Origin: Christensenella sp. UBA4636
Lineage (GTDB): Bacteria; Bacillota; Clostridia; Christensenellales; Borkfalkiaceae
Length of the DNA: 17,928 nucleotides
Assembly (NCBI GenBank): GCA_002405915.1
Contig: DHMS01000039.1
Coordinates: 33,515 to 51,442 of the forward strand
Direction: 5' to 3'
A program made the translations under genes and the position numbers. Under the pieces are notes generated by a model. The model did no database searches. It was given only the letters and a program-made list of their open reading frames with translations, and had not been told where the DNA came from. Positions 6,882 to 15,153 of the stretch are shown here, piece after piece (position 1 is the first letter of the stretch; every line of letters begins with the position of its first letter).

Positions 6882-7409
6882 ATGAAAATCGAAATCACAG
6901 CAAAAGATTATCGCGTGTCGGACGAACTCGAAAAGGTTATCGGAAAAAAGATAGCCAAGCTCGATAAATATTTCGACGACGAAACGAAAGCCCGCGTTTA
7001 TCTCAAAAAAGAAAAACGCACATGCAAAATGGAAATTTCCATGGAGCATAAGGGAACGGCTATAAGAGCCGAAGGTAAGGGCGAAAACTTTTACGATATT
7101 ATAGATATAGTTCTCCCCAAACTCGAACGTCAGATACACAAACATCGCTCCAAGCTCGAATCAAAATTGAGAGAGGGCGCGTACAAGGGCGACTTAGTAT
7201 ACGAACCCGCGGAAGAAAACGAATTCAAAATCGTTAAAAGCAAACAATTCGAAATGCCGCCCATGTCTATGGACGAAGCTTTGGAAGAATTCGAACTTTC
7301 AGGGCATAGCTTCTACGTTTATTACGATATCGACTCCTCTAAGATAAAGGTTCTTTATTTAAGAGACGACGGAAACGTCGGCGTAATCGACCCGATAGTA
7401 AACGCTTAA
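6882..7409 (+). CDS. hpf: Long-form ribosome hibernation promoting factor
   Basis: This 175-residue protein binds the 30S subunit and dimerises 70S ribosomes into inactive 100S particles in stationary phase or stress. The N-terminal S30AE domain (about 1-95) opens with MKIEITAKDYRVSDELEKVI and includes the basic KLDKYFDD region. After a linker, the C-terminal dimerisation domain (about 118-175) shows KSKQFEMPPMSMDEALEEF, the GHSFYVYYDID segment and LRDDGNVGVIDP, as in Bacillus HPF. The full length distinguishes it from short HPF/YfiA. GGAGG lies eight bases before the ATG. Its place after clpC groups it with stress functions. Confidence 0.95.
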   Translation: MKIEITAKDYRVSDELEKVIGKKIAKLDKYFDDETKARVYLKKEKRTCKMEISMEHKGTAIRAEGKGENFYDIIDIVLPKLERQIHKHRSKLESKLREGAYKGDLVYEPAEENEFKIVKSKQFEMPPMSMDEALEEFELSGHSFYVYYDIDSSKIKVLYLRDDGNVGVIDPIVNA

Positions 7410-7422
7410 AACCAATCGAAAA

Positions 7423-7444
7423 GCGGGCGGCTCGCTCCGCCCGC
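7423..7444 (+). terminator. GC-rich hairpin after hpf
   Basis: GCGGGCGG (7423-7430) and CCGCCCGC (7437-7444) form a perfect 8-pair stem with a 6-base loop, 13 bases after the hpf stop. The downstream tail AAATTAACTTTTATTT is only moderately T-rich, so termination may be partial. It lies only 16 bases before the next start codon and might also affect translation there. Confidence 0.55.
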
Positions 7445-7460
7445 AAATTAACTTTTATTT

Positions 7461-8240
7461 ATGGAAATAGGCGTATCCACGGCAACGCTTTTTATGCGCG
7501 TTTTCAATGAGGAGGCGTTGCCTATGCTCGACGATTTAGACGCACGCGTCGTCGAAGTGTTTTTAGAATCCTTTTCGGAATATACCGAGGACTTCGGAAA
7601 ATTCCTTGCAAAACGTAAAGGCGGTTTGAGAGTACACTCCGTACACGTTTTGACTACTCAGTTCGAACCGCAGCTTTTCGAAGCCAATCCCCGTGCGCAT
7701 AAGGACGCGGTCAATATGTTCGAAAGCGTGCTTAAAGCCGCACGCGCGCTCGGCGCAACTCACTACACTCTCCACGGCAAAGCCCGCTACAAAAAGGGCG
7801 TTAAGTTTAACGATTTTCCCTTTTATATCGACTGTTTTAACGAAATTTGCGCCTTAGCGAAAACTTACGGCGTTACCGTGTGCCTTGAAAACGTAGAGTG
7901 GGGCTTTTATAACGTTCCCGGGTTTTTCACCAAAGTAAAAGACGCTTGTCCCTTATTGATGACTTGTTTAGATATTAAGCAAGCGCGGGTAGCGGGCGTA
8001 AAAACCGAAGAATTTATCGATGAAATGAAAGGTCGAATAGGCACCGTTCATCTATCCGACGTCGACGAGAACGGCGTTATGTGCTTGCCCGGCAAAGGCG
8101 TAACCGACTTTAAGGACTTGTTTTGTAAGCTCAAAAAAGCCGGCTTTGACGGCGATATGCTCATAGAAAACTATAAAAACGATTTCAAAGAAGTTTCCGA
8201 GATTTCGGACTCTTTAAAATATTTAAGAAAACTAATTTAA
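7461..8240 (+). CDS. Sugar phosphate isomerase/epimerase-like TIM-barrel protein
   Basis: This 259-residue protein of the AP-endonuclease-2 / xylose-isomerase-like TIM-barrel family is probably a cytosolic metal-dependent sugar isomerase or epimerase. The first strand IGVSTATLF and likely metal ligands are visible: Glu in CLENVEWG, Asp in TCLDIKQAR, His in VHLSDVDENG and Glu in LIENYKND. The substrate cannot be told. The start at 7461 has no ribosome site. An in-frame ATG at 7524, nine bases after GAGGAGG (7508-7514), has an excellent one but would remove the first barrel strand, so I keep 7461. The gene ends 19 bases before pgi, suggesting one transcript. Endonuclease IV is excluded by the short length and lack of its full His set. 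Confidence 0.8.
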   Translation: MEIGVSTATLFMRVFNEEALPMLDDLDARVVEVFLESFSEYTEDFGKFLAKRKGGLRVHSVHVLTTQFEPQLFEANPRAHKDAVNMFESVLKAARALGATHYTLHGKARYKKGVKFNDFPFYIDCFNEICALAKTYGVTVCLENVEWGFYNVPGFFTKVKDACPLLMTCLDIKQARVAGVKTEEFIDEMKGRIGTVHLSDVDENGVMCLPGKGVTDFKDLFCKLKKAGFDGDMLIENYKNDFKEVSEISDSLKYLRKLI

Positions 8241-8259
8241 TAAGGTAGGTTGTTTAAGA

Positions 8260-9690
8260 ATGAAAAGATTTACGGACGAGAAGTTCCAAAGCAAAATGCG
8301 CGTAAGATTCGATTATAACAATATGATGAGCGAATTTTTAGGCGAAGAGGGCTTTACCGCAGAGCAGTTGAAGAAAGAAGAAGCTACTATAAAGTACGCT
8401 TTCGAAACCGTACAAAAGAACAGAGGTCAAAACATGATGGGTTGGTCGGAGCTTCCGTACAACCAGACGGAAATTGTCAAAGACATCGTCGAAACCGCGG
8501 CAAAGGTGAGAAAAAATTACGAATATTTCGTAGTCCTCGGTATCGGCGGTTCCGCGCTCGGTCCTATCGCGGCGTTTACCGCTTTAAAACATCTCCACTA
8601 CAACGATTTGCCCGCCGAAAAGAGAAGCGGACCCAAGTTTTACGTTGAGGACAACGTAGACCCCGAAAGAATGGCTGCGCTTTTCGACGTTATCGAGCCT
8701 GAAAAGACCATGTTCAACGTAATCACGAAGAGCGGCTCCACGAGCGAAACCATGTCGCAGTACTTAATCATCTGGAACATGCTCACCGAAAAATTCGGCG
8801 ATAAGGCTAAAGACCATATGATAGCGACCACTTCCGCTTCCAAGGGCAATCTTATCAAGCTTGCTCAGAAAGAAAATTTAAAGACCTTCTATATCCCGGA
8901 CGGCGTAGGCGGAAGATTTTCCGAACTTTGCCCGGTAGGCTTGCTCCCCGCGGCGGTTCTCGGTATCGATATCGAAGAAATGCTCGCAGGCGCGGCTTAT
9001 ATGGATAAAGTCGTTTGCGCCGAAGCTTCGCTCAAAAACCCCGCTATGGCGTTCGCTACTTTGCAGTATATCGCAATGAACAAGGGCAAAAACATTTCCG
9101 TTATGATGCCGTATTCCGACAGTTTGCGCTTTATGGCGGACTGGTATTGCCAACTCTGGGCGGAAAGCTTAGGTAAAGCCGCTCATAAGGACGGCACGGA
9201 CGCGCACGTCGGTCAAACCCCCGTCAAGAGCCTCGGCGTAACCGACCAACACAGCCAGGTTCAACTTTACACCGAAGGTCCTTTCGACAAGGTTATAACC
9301 TTTATCGCGGTCGACGAATATAGAAAGACGGTAGAAATCCCCGACGGTTGCGAAGAATTCCCGAACGTAAACTTCCTTTGCGGACATACGCTCAATCAGC
9401 TTATTACGACCGAAATGAACGCTACGGCTTACGCGCTCAATCAAAAGAAACGTCTTAACAATACTATCTATTTGCCGGAAGTAAACGAATTCACGCTCGG
9501 CGAACTTATGTTCATGCTCGAACTCGCTACGGCTTACTGCGGCGAAATGCTCAATATCGACACCTACAATCAACCGGGCGTTGAAGAGGGCAAGAACGCA
9601 ACTTACGCAATGTTCGGAAGAACAGGCTACGAAGAAAAGAAAAAAGAACTTGAAAGCGCGCCCGCCAAAAAGGCTTGCTATATCTGCTAA
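8260..9690 (+). CDS. pgi: Glucose-6-phosphate isomerase
   Basis: This 476-residue cytosolic enzyme interconverts glucose 6-phosphate and fructose 6-phosphate. The sugar-phosphate-binding segment VVLGIGGSALGP lies about residue 92, and the phosphate-binding TKSGSTSET follows about 155. GVGGRFSELCPVGLLPAA, GVTDQHSQVQLYTEGP and the C-terminal YNQPGVEEGK match the family, the last being the PGI signature with the catalytic Lys. The length is close to that of short Gram-positive PGIs (about 450). A ribosome site (AAGGTAGG) precedes ATG 8260. It feeds glucose 6-phosphate towards galU precursors and glycolysis. Confidence 0.95.
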   Translation: MKRFTDEKFQSKMRVRFDYNNMMSEFLGEEGFTAEQLKKEEATIKYAFETVQKNRGQNMMGWSELPYNQTEIVKDIVETAAKVRKNYEYFVVLGIGGSALGPIAAFTALKHLHYNDLPAEKRSGPKFYVEDNVDPERMAALFDVIEPEKTMFNVITKSGSTSETMSQYLIIWNMLTEKFGDKAKDHMIATTSASKGNLIKLAQKENLKTFYIPDGVGGRFSELCPVGLLPAAVLGIDIEEMLAGAAYMDKVVCAEASLKNPAMAFATLQYIAMNKGKNISVMMPYSDSLRFMADWYCQLWAESLGKAAHKDGTDAHVGQTPVKSLGVTDQHSQVQLYTEGPFDKVITFIAVDEYRKTVEIPDGCEEFPNVNFLCGHTLNQLITTEMNATAYALNQKKRLNNTIYLPEVNEFTLGELMFMLELATAYCGEMLNIDTYNQPGVEEGKNATYAMFGRTGYEEKKKELESAPAKKACYIC

Positions 9691-9699
9691 GTAAAATTT

Positions 9700-9757
9700 G
9701 TTAACTTTCGCCGTGTAAAAATTGCTTTATAAAAGCGTAAAAATAGCGAAAAGTAAC
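9700..9757 (+). repeat. Nested inverted repeat after pgi
   Basis: An outer arm GTTAACTTTCGC (9700-9711) pairs with GCGAAAAGTAAC (9746-9757) at 10 of 12 positions. Inside it GCTTT-ATA-AAAGC (9724-9736) forms a second perfect hairpin. No T-run follows, so it is either a weak terminator for pgi or a structured leader or operator for the transporter gene. Confidence 0.45.
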
Positions 9758-9786
9758 GGTAATAAAAACGAAATGAGGTTATTGTT

Positions 9787-10953
9787 TTGATAACTTTGCT
9801 TTCTAAAATCTTTATCAAAGACAACAAAAATTACCGTGACCCGATAGTCAGACGGGCGTACGGAATTTTGTGCAGCGTAACGGGGATAGCGTTTAACGTT
9901 ATCCTCTTTATCGCTAAGCTCGTTATAGGTTTAATAACAGGTTCACTCGCTATTCAGGCGGACTCTTTCAACAACTTGTCGGACGCGGGGTCGAGCGTGC
10001 TTTCACTGCTCGGCTTTCGTCTTTCAAGCCGCAAACCGACAGACTTAAACCCGTTCGGCAGCGGCAGAATAGAGTACGTCACGAGCCTTGTTATTTCGGT
10101 GGTCGTAATGACTATGGGTATAAGCGTTTTCCGCGATTCCGTTGTCGGGATAATAGAGGGCAGCAGCTCGTCATTCAGTATCGTCGCGGTTGCCGTGCTT
10201 AGCTGTTCGATTGTCGTAAAAGCGTACATGGCGTGCTACAATACCGTCATAGGCAAAAAGATTGATTCTTCCGCAATGCGCGCGGTCGCTTCCGATAGTC
10301 TTGGCGACGTCATCTCGACTTTCGCCGTGCTTTTGTCCACGCTTATTTATCGTTTTACCGGGTTCGACCCCGATAATTACTGCGGTATACTCGTGTCTGC
10401 GTTCATACTTTGGTCCGGCTTTTCCTCGGCAAAGGATACCGTTACGACTCTTCTCGGCAAACGCCCGGATAAAGAACTCGTCAACAAAATTTATTCAATC
10501 GTAATGGGCTTTGACGGCATAGTCGGCGTACACGACCTTGTAGTTCACGACTACGGACCCGGTCGAATGATGATTTCTTTGCACGCCGAAGTTTCCGGTG
10601 ACGCCGATATTTACGTCCTTCATGACACGATAGATTCGGCTATGCGCGCGCTCGATAAGGAATTTAATTGCGTTTCGGTTATACATATGGACCCAATCTG
10701 CGTGAACGACGCTCTTACGATGGAAAAACGCAAAGAGGTGGCTGAAGTTGTCAAAAAGCTCGACCCGCGCATTACCATTCACGATTTCAGAATGGTCATA
10801 GGACCTACGCACACTAATTTTTTGTTTGACGCGGTAGCTCCTCACGATATAAAGATGACCGACGAAGAGATAAACAAGGCTTTGTGTAAACTTGTACATG
10901 AAAATTTTGAAAACACTTACGCCGTTATACATGTAGACAAAAGCTTTATTTAG
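9787..10953 (+). CDS. Cation diffusion facilitator family transporter
   Basis: This 388-residue inner-membrane transporter exports divalent metals by proton exchange. It starts with TTG, eight bases after GAGG at 9775-9778. The N-terminal half has about six membrane segments. The TM2 metal site is NNLSD (62-66) and TM5 carries DSLGD (170-174), resembling DxxxD Mn/Fe-type members more than HxxxD Zn exporters. The loop after TM2 normally reads HPFGHGR; here it is NPFGSGR (88-94), so both His are lost. The cytoplasmic domain has VVHDYGPGRMMISLHAEV and VIHMDPI, followed by an extra C-terminal domain with the TIHDFRMVIGPTHTNFLFD stretch, common in Firmicutes homologues. The substrate metal is not certain. 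Confidence 0.9.
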   Translation: MITLLSKIFIKDNKNYRDPIVRRAYGILCSVTGIAFNVILFIAKLVIGLITGSLAIQADSFNNLSDAGSSVLSLLGFRLSSRKPTDLNPFGSGRIEYVTSLVISVVVMTMGISVFRDSVVGIIEGSSSSFSIVAVAVLSCSIVVKAYMACYNTVIGKKIDSSAMRAVASDSLGDVISTFAVLLSTLIYRFTGFDPDNYCGILVSAFILWSGFSSAKDTVTTLLGKRPDKELVNKIYSIVMGFDGIVGVHDLVVHDYGPGRMMISLHAEVSGDADIYVLHDTIDSAMRALDKEFNCVSVIHMDPICVNDALTMEKRKEVAEVVKKLDPRITIHDFRMVIGPTHTNFLFDAVAPHDIKMTDEEINKALCKLVHENFENTYAVIHVDKSFI

Positions 10954-11001
10954 TCGCTACGTTTCGCACATAGAAAAATAAAGCTAAAAAGAGGAAAAAC
11001 G

Positions 11002-12540
11002 ATGGAAAGAATAGTCATAATAGGCGGAGGACCCGCAGGGCTTACCGCCGCGAAAGAAGCTGCGCAAAGAAGAAACGCCGAAGTAATTTTGTTGGAACAA
11101 TCAAACGAGTTCGGCGGCATTTCGCGCACAGTGAAAACGGGCGGAAACAGAATGGATATCGGCGGACACAGATTCTTTTCAAAGGACGAAGACATTGTTA
11201 AAATGTGGCGCGAAGTTTTGCCTATGCAGGGCGAACCGTCATACGACGATAAGGTTTTAAAGCGCGAATGCACCACTTATTACGGCGGGCCCGACCCCGA
11301 AGAAACAGACGACGTTATGCTCATAAGGCATCGCGTTTCGCGTATTTACTATAAAAATTGCTTTTTCGATTATCCCGTGTCGATGAAGTGGTCCACGATA
11401 AAAAACATGGGGTTTTTCACGACGATAAAGGCGGGTTTTAGCTATCTTAAAAGTTGCATATCCAAAAAAGAAGAAGATTCGCTTGAAAACTTTTATATAA
11501 ACAGGTTCGGCAAAGTGCTTTACGAAATGTTCTTTAAGGGTTACACCGCAAAACTTTGGGGCAGAGAACCGAAAGAAATTTCCGCCGAATGGGGCGCGCA
11601 GAGGGTCAAAGGTCTTTCAATCCGCGCGCTTATAAAGGATATGTTTTCAAAGCTTTTCAAAAAGAAAAATCGCTACGTCGAAACTTCGCTAATAGAAGAG
11701 TTTTTCTACCCGAAGTTGGGTCCGGGGCAGCTTTGGGAAAAGGTCGCAAAAATCGCGGAAGACAACGGCTGCAAGATAATAAAAGGCGCAAAAGTCACGT
11801 CTTTCGAGCGCGACGGCGATAAAATAACTGCCGTAAATTATGAAAAAGACGGCAAAGCCGAACGCCTGACGGGCGATAATTTTATATCGTCTATGCCGAT
11901 AAAGAACTTGGTCGCGGGGCTTGACTGTCCTAAAGAAGTAAAAGAAGTTGCCGAAGGCTTGCCTTATCGCGATTTCGTTACGGTGGGTTTGCTCGTCGAC
12001 AAGTTAAAGCTCAAAAACAAAACCAAACGAAAAACGCTCGGCGGAATAATTCCCGATTGCTGGATTTATGTTCAGGATACTTCCGTCAAGCTCGGCAGAA
12101 TACAGATTTTCAACAACTGGTCGCCGTATATGGTAAAAGACGCGGAAAACACCGTTTGGCTCGGTCTTGAATATTTCTGCGCCGAGGGCGACGAATTTTG
12201 GAATTTGAGCGAGGAAGAAACGGTAAAACTTGCCATAGACGAGCTTATAAAAATAGGCATAATCGATAGCTCGACGAAAATTTTACACACTCATCGTGAA
12301 AAAGTACAAAAGGCGTACCCCGCGTATTTCGATACGTACGCTAATTTTGAACTTGTCAAAAATCATCTTAATTCAATAGAAAATTTATACTGCGTAGGTA
12401 GAAACGGACAACACAGCTACAACAATATGGACCATTCGATGCTCACCGCTTTAAAAGCCGTTAGGGAAATAAACGGCTACGGCGAAAAGGGCGAGGAATG
12501 GGAAGTTAACACAGAACAAGTTTACCACGAAAAAAAGTGA
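11002..12540 (+). CDS. FAD-dependent oxidoreductase of the PRK07208 / amine-oxidase type
   Basis: This 512-residue flavoprotein has an N-terminal Rossmann motif GGGPAG (8-13), an acidic strand end LLEQ, and the FAD-contacting GGISRT and DIGGHRFFSK segments. Further conserved parts are INRFGKVLYEMFFKGYTAKLWG split by the Gly-Tyr-Thr turn, SAEWGAQRVKGLS, VETSLIEEFFYPKLGPGQLW and a C-terminal NMDHSMLTALKA. The family resembles protoporphyrinogen oxidase and UDP-galactopyranose mutase, but its members commonly sit beside glycosyltransferases and their reaction is not settled. No haem genes are nearby, so HemY activity is unlikely. The gene ends 12 bases before a membrane glycosyltransferase, so the two probably act together on a lipid-linked or nucleotide sugar (inference). 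GAGG near 10991 sets the start. Confidence 0.85.
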   Translation: MERIVIIGGGPAGLTAAKEAAQRRNAEVILLEQSNEFGGISRTVKTGGNRMDIGGHRFFSKDEDIVKMWREVLPMQGEPSYDDKVLKRECTTYYGGPDPEETDDVMLIRHRVSRIYYKNCFFDYPVSMKWSTIKNMGFFTTIKAGFSYLKSCISKKEEDSLENFYINRFGKVLYEMFFKGYTAKLWGREPKEISAEWGAQRVKGLSIRALIKDMFSKLFKKKNRYVETSLIEEFFYPKLGPGQLWEKVAKIAEDNGCKIIKGAKVTSFERDGDKITAVNYEKDGKAERLTGDNFISSMPIKNLVAGLDCPKEVKEVAEGLPYRDFVTVGLLVDKLKLKNKTKRKTLGGIIPDCWIYVQDTSVKLGRIQIFNNWSPYMVKDAENTVWLGLEYFCAEGDEFWNLSEEETVKLAIDELIKIGIIDSSTKILHTHREKVQKAYPAYFDTYANFELVKNHLNSIENLYCVGRNGQHSYNNMDHSMLTALKAVREINGYGEKGEEWEVNTEQVYHEKK

Positions 12541-12552
12541 AGAGGCGGCAAA

Positions 12553-14265
12553 ATGCAAAGAGAGAACATAAAACTCAATAAAGCCGTTTACTTTTTAACC
12601 GCGTTTTTCCTCTGCCTTTTGTTCTGCTCCGTTTCCTTTATGGGCGAAGAATTTATAAACGGCGCGGGCATTTTCGGGCTATTCGTCGTTATCGCGCTAA
12701 CGCTCGTCTGTGTATCTTTTGCGGCGAAAAAGGCTTATAATCTCAATAATGTTGCGTTTATAGCCGCGCTTATCTGTTCGTTTGCCGTTGCGGCTCTCGT
12801 TTGCGGCGGCATTTACCACTCGACTGCGAAAGGCACTTACATTCTTATTGCCGGACTTTGCGGACTTATGCTCTATGTCACCGTAACTCTTTTAACGGGC
12901 AGAATGACGGACAAAAAGCTTATTATCGTTCTGTTTTTAGCGGGATTTTTACTTAGACTTGCGTACGCGCTTTACACTTCGGTAACGACCCGTCAACACG
13001 ACAATTACGGCTTCGATACCGACTTAGGGCATGGCGGTTATATAAAGTATATTTACGAACACAATCTTGCTCTCCCCGATTTCGACGTAAGCACAAAAGA
13101 CCAGTTTTACCACCCGCCGCTTTTTCATTTTATCTGCGCCGCTTGGTGGAAGCTTTTAAGCTCTTTCGGCGTGAGCGACGTTATGTGTCAGTCGTCAATG
13201 AAAACTTTAACGCTTTTTTATTCGACTTCTTCGCTTATCCTTTGCTATTTGCTGCTTGAAAAATTCAACGTAAAAAAAGTTTATCTTGTCGCGGCGTTTG
13301 CTATAATCGCGTTTAACCCGACCTTCGTTATTTTTTCGGCAAGCCTTAACAACGACGTTTTGTCCGTAACTTTCATGCTTGCCGCGCTTTATTTCTCGCT
13401 TTGCTGGCGTGAAGAAAAAAACTTTAAAAATATAGTTTTTACCGCGCTTTTTATAGGGCTTGGTATGAATACGAAAACTTCCGTGTATATGATTGCTATC
13501 CCCGTCGGCGTAATTTTCCTTTACGCGTTGACTGAAAACGGCGATTTTAAGAAAGATTTTAAAAAATATCTGCCGCAGTTTGCCGTATTTTTGCTTGTTT
13601 GCGCGCCGATAGGACTTTGGTGGAACGTTAAAAACTCGATAAAGTACAATATGAGCATAGCTTACGTTCAACGGCTTTCGAACGACTCTTGGCAATACGT
13701 CGGCTCGCACTCCGTTTTCGAGCGGCTTTTCGACTTTTCGCCCAAACATTTTTCGTCTGTTTTCGACCAGTGGACCAACCGCGGCGAAAAGCTTTATAAC
13801 GAATACAATCCGCTCATTTCGCTTTTAAAAACCGCTTGTTTCGGCGAATATATCAACGATTATTCCTATCCCGCAATCTCCGCGTGGGCGGTTATCTTGT
13901 TTTATTCTAACCTTGTTCTTGCGCTTTGCGGCGTTGTTGCGGGCGTTTATATCGTCGTTCGCTCGGTTAAAGAGAAAAAGTTCGACCAAAAAGAAGTCGC
14001 GCTCCTCGTAGGCTATGCGTTTATGCTCCTTAATTATTACGTTTTCTGCTTTTCCTATCCGCACCACTGCACGGAAAATATCCGCTACGTAAGCCCGCTC
14101 ATCGTGTACGGCTTGCTCTTTATCGCTATCGCGGGCGAAAGGCTTGAAACAAATTTGCAGAAAAACACGACTAAACTATCGATTAAAACCGCGCTTTCGC
14201 TCATCGTCGCGCTTTATGCACTTTCATCGGTTGCAATGTTCGCGATAATCGGAATAAGCGGTTAA
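12553..14265 (+). CDS. Multi-span GT-C glycosyltransferase (GT39/ArnT-like)
   Basis: This 570-residue polytopic membrane protein has about 11-13 hydrophobic segments. The first external loop carries TRQHDNYGFDTDLGHGGY, with the acidic residues typical of GT-C catalysis. It is followed by DQFYHPPLFHFICAAWW, the QxxHPPL type segment found in PMT/ArnT-like enzymes. Such enzymes move a sugar from a polyprenyl-phosphate donor to an acceptor outside the membrane. The C-terminal part is membrane-embedded with the PHHCTENIRYVSPL segment preserved. Neither donor nor acceptor can be told. Tight linkage to the flavoprotein upstream and a lipoprotein downstream (14 bases) suggests a surface-glycan operon. 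AGAGGCGG just after the previous stop is the ribosome site. Confidence 0.82.
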   Translation: MQRENIKLNKAVYFLTAFFLCLLFCSVSFMGEEFINGAGIFGLFVVIALTLVCVSFAAKKAYNLNNVAFIAALICSFAVAALVCGGIYHSTAKGTYILIAGLCGLMLYVTVTLLTGRMTDKKLIIVLFLAGFLLRLAYALYTSVTTRQHDNYGFDTDLGHGGYIKYIYEHNLALPDFDVSTKDQFYHPPLFHFICAAWWKLLSSFGVSDVMCQSSMKTLTLFYSTSSLILCYLLLEKFNVKKVYLVAAFAIIAFNPTFVIFSASLNNDVLSVTFMLAALYFSLCWREEKNFKNIVFTALFIGLGMNTKTSVYMIAIPVGVIFLYALTENGDFKKDFKKYLPQFAVFLLVCAPIGLWWNVKNSIKYNMSIAYVQRLSNDSWQYVGSHSVFERLFDFSPKHFSSVFDQWTNRGEKLYNEYNPLISLLKTACFGEYINDYSYPAISAWAVILFYSNLVLALCGVVAGVYIVVRSVKEKKFDQKEVALLVGYAFMLLNYYVFCFSYPHHCTENIRYVSPLIVYGLLFIAIAGERLETNLQKNTTKLSIKTALSLIVALYALSSVAMFAIIGISG

Positions 14266-14279
14266 AAAAGGTGAATTTC

Positions 14280-15113
14280 ATGAAAAAATTATTTACTGTT
14301 TTACTAATTTGCTCATTGCTTTTTTGCGCTTCTTGCTCTGCTCCGTCAGATGTCGGTAGTAATTCTTTAAAAGATTCGGCTTCTACGGGAGAAAACACTC
14401 CTTCGTCGTCATCTTCGAATACGCCGGAATCGAGCGAAAACGAAGAAAGTAAGTATTCTTTTGAAGAAAAAACATTCGATAAGAACGGCGCAAAGCTTTT
14501 CGATTATTATCTTTACACCCCGGCAAACGTAAAAGAAAATTCTCCGCTCGTCTTGTATTTGCACGGCGGAAGCGGAATTCCGAAAAAGGAAACGGACGGG
14601 TTGAGTCTGTTGACCGACGGCGACGGACTGCCAAAGTTTTTGCGCGACGGAAACGCAAGACCTAATTATTACGTCGTTATGCCGCAACTTCCGATAGGAA
14701 AAAAGGGCTGGTCGGACGTAAAAGCTCAACTTTCGGCATTTTTAGACGGCGTTATTTCTGAATATGATTGCGACAAAACGAAAGTGTCGATTACGGGGCA
14801 TAGCATGGGCGGCAAAGGTACTTGGGATATTTCCTTGGCGTTTACCGATAAGTTTTACAAAATCGCGCCGCTTTCCGGTTCGATAACTACAAACGATACA
14901 AACGTTGAAAAGTTAAAAAACAAACCCGTTTGGGCAATAGTCGGCTCTGCCGATACGATAGTCGACCCTAAACAGTCCGAAAATTTTATTGCGGCTCTAA
15001 CAAAGGTTAACTCAAACGCAAAAATTACTGTTCTTGAAAACTACGACCATTTTATGGTTGTTAACGCTTACTTAGACGATAGCTTGAAACTTTTAGAATG
15101 GCTCGTCGCTTAA
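14280..15113 (+). CDS. Lipoprotein with alpha/beta-hydrolase (esterase) domain
   Basis: This 277-residue secreted lipoprotein has a basic N-terminus (MKKLF), a hydrophobic stretch and a lipobox ending CAS-Cys19. A Cys at -3 is a little unusual. A Ser/Thr/Glu-rich linker (about 20-60) precedes the hydrolase domain. The oxyanion segment is LYLHGGSG, the nucleophile Ser175 lies in GHSMGG, and likely partners are Asp225 (GSADTIVD) and His257 (NYDHF). It resembles feruloyl-esterase / PHB-depolymerase-like hydrolases that deacylate glycans or small esters; the substrate is unknown. I choose ATG 14280 because AAGGTG at 14268-14273 is its ribosome site; the upstream GTG 14271 lies inside that site. 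Confidence 0.85.
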   Translation: MKKLFTVLLICSLLFCASCSAPSDVGSNSLKDSASTGENTPSSSSSNTPESSENEESKYSFEEKTFDKNGAKLFDYYLYTPANVKENSPLVLYLHGGSGIPKKETDGLSLLTDGDGLPKFLRDGNARPNYYVVMPQLPIGKKGWSDVKAQLSAFLDGVISEYDCDKTKVSITGHSMGGKGTWDISLAFTDKFYKIAPLSGSITTNDTNVEKLKNKPVWAIVGSADTIVDPKQSENFIAALTKVNSNAKITVLENYDHFMVVNAYLDDSLKLLEWLVA

Positions 15114-15153
15114 ATTCTTGAATAAAATTTGATGTTTTACAAAAAATAACGGT

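Noticed and set aside
11002..12540. Protoporphyrinogen oxidase (hemY) for the flavoprotein
   Set aside because: Haem genes are absent, and the conserved segments match the PRK07208 type found beside glycosyltransferases.
13207..13749. Minus-strand open frame of 180 codons inside the glycosyltransferase gene
   Set aside because: Its product is low-complexity, basic and aromatic, and sits fully opposite a well-supported membrane protein.
14271..14279. GTG at 14271 as start of the lipoprotein gene
   Set aside because: It lies within the AAGGTG ribosome site that serves ATG 14280, which also gives a normal lipoprotein signal peptide.
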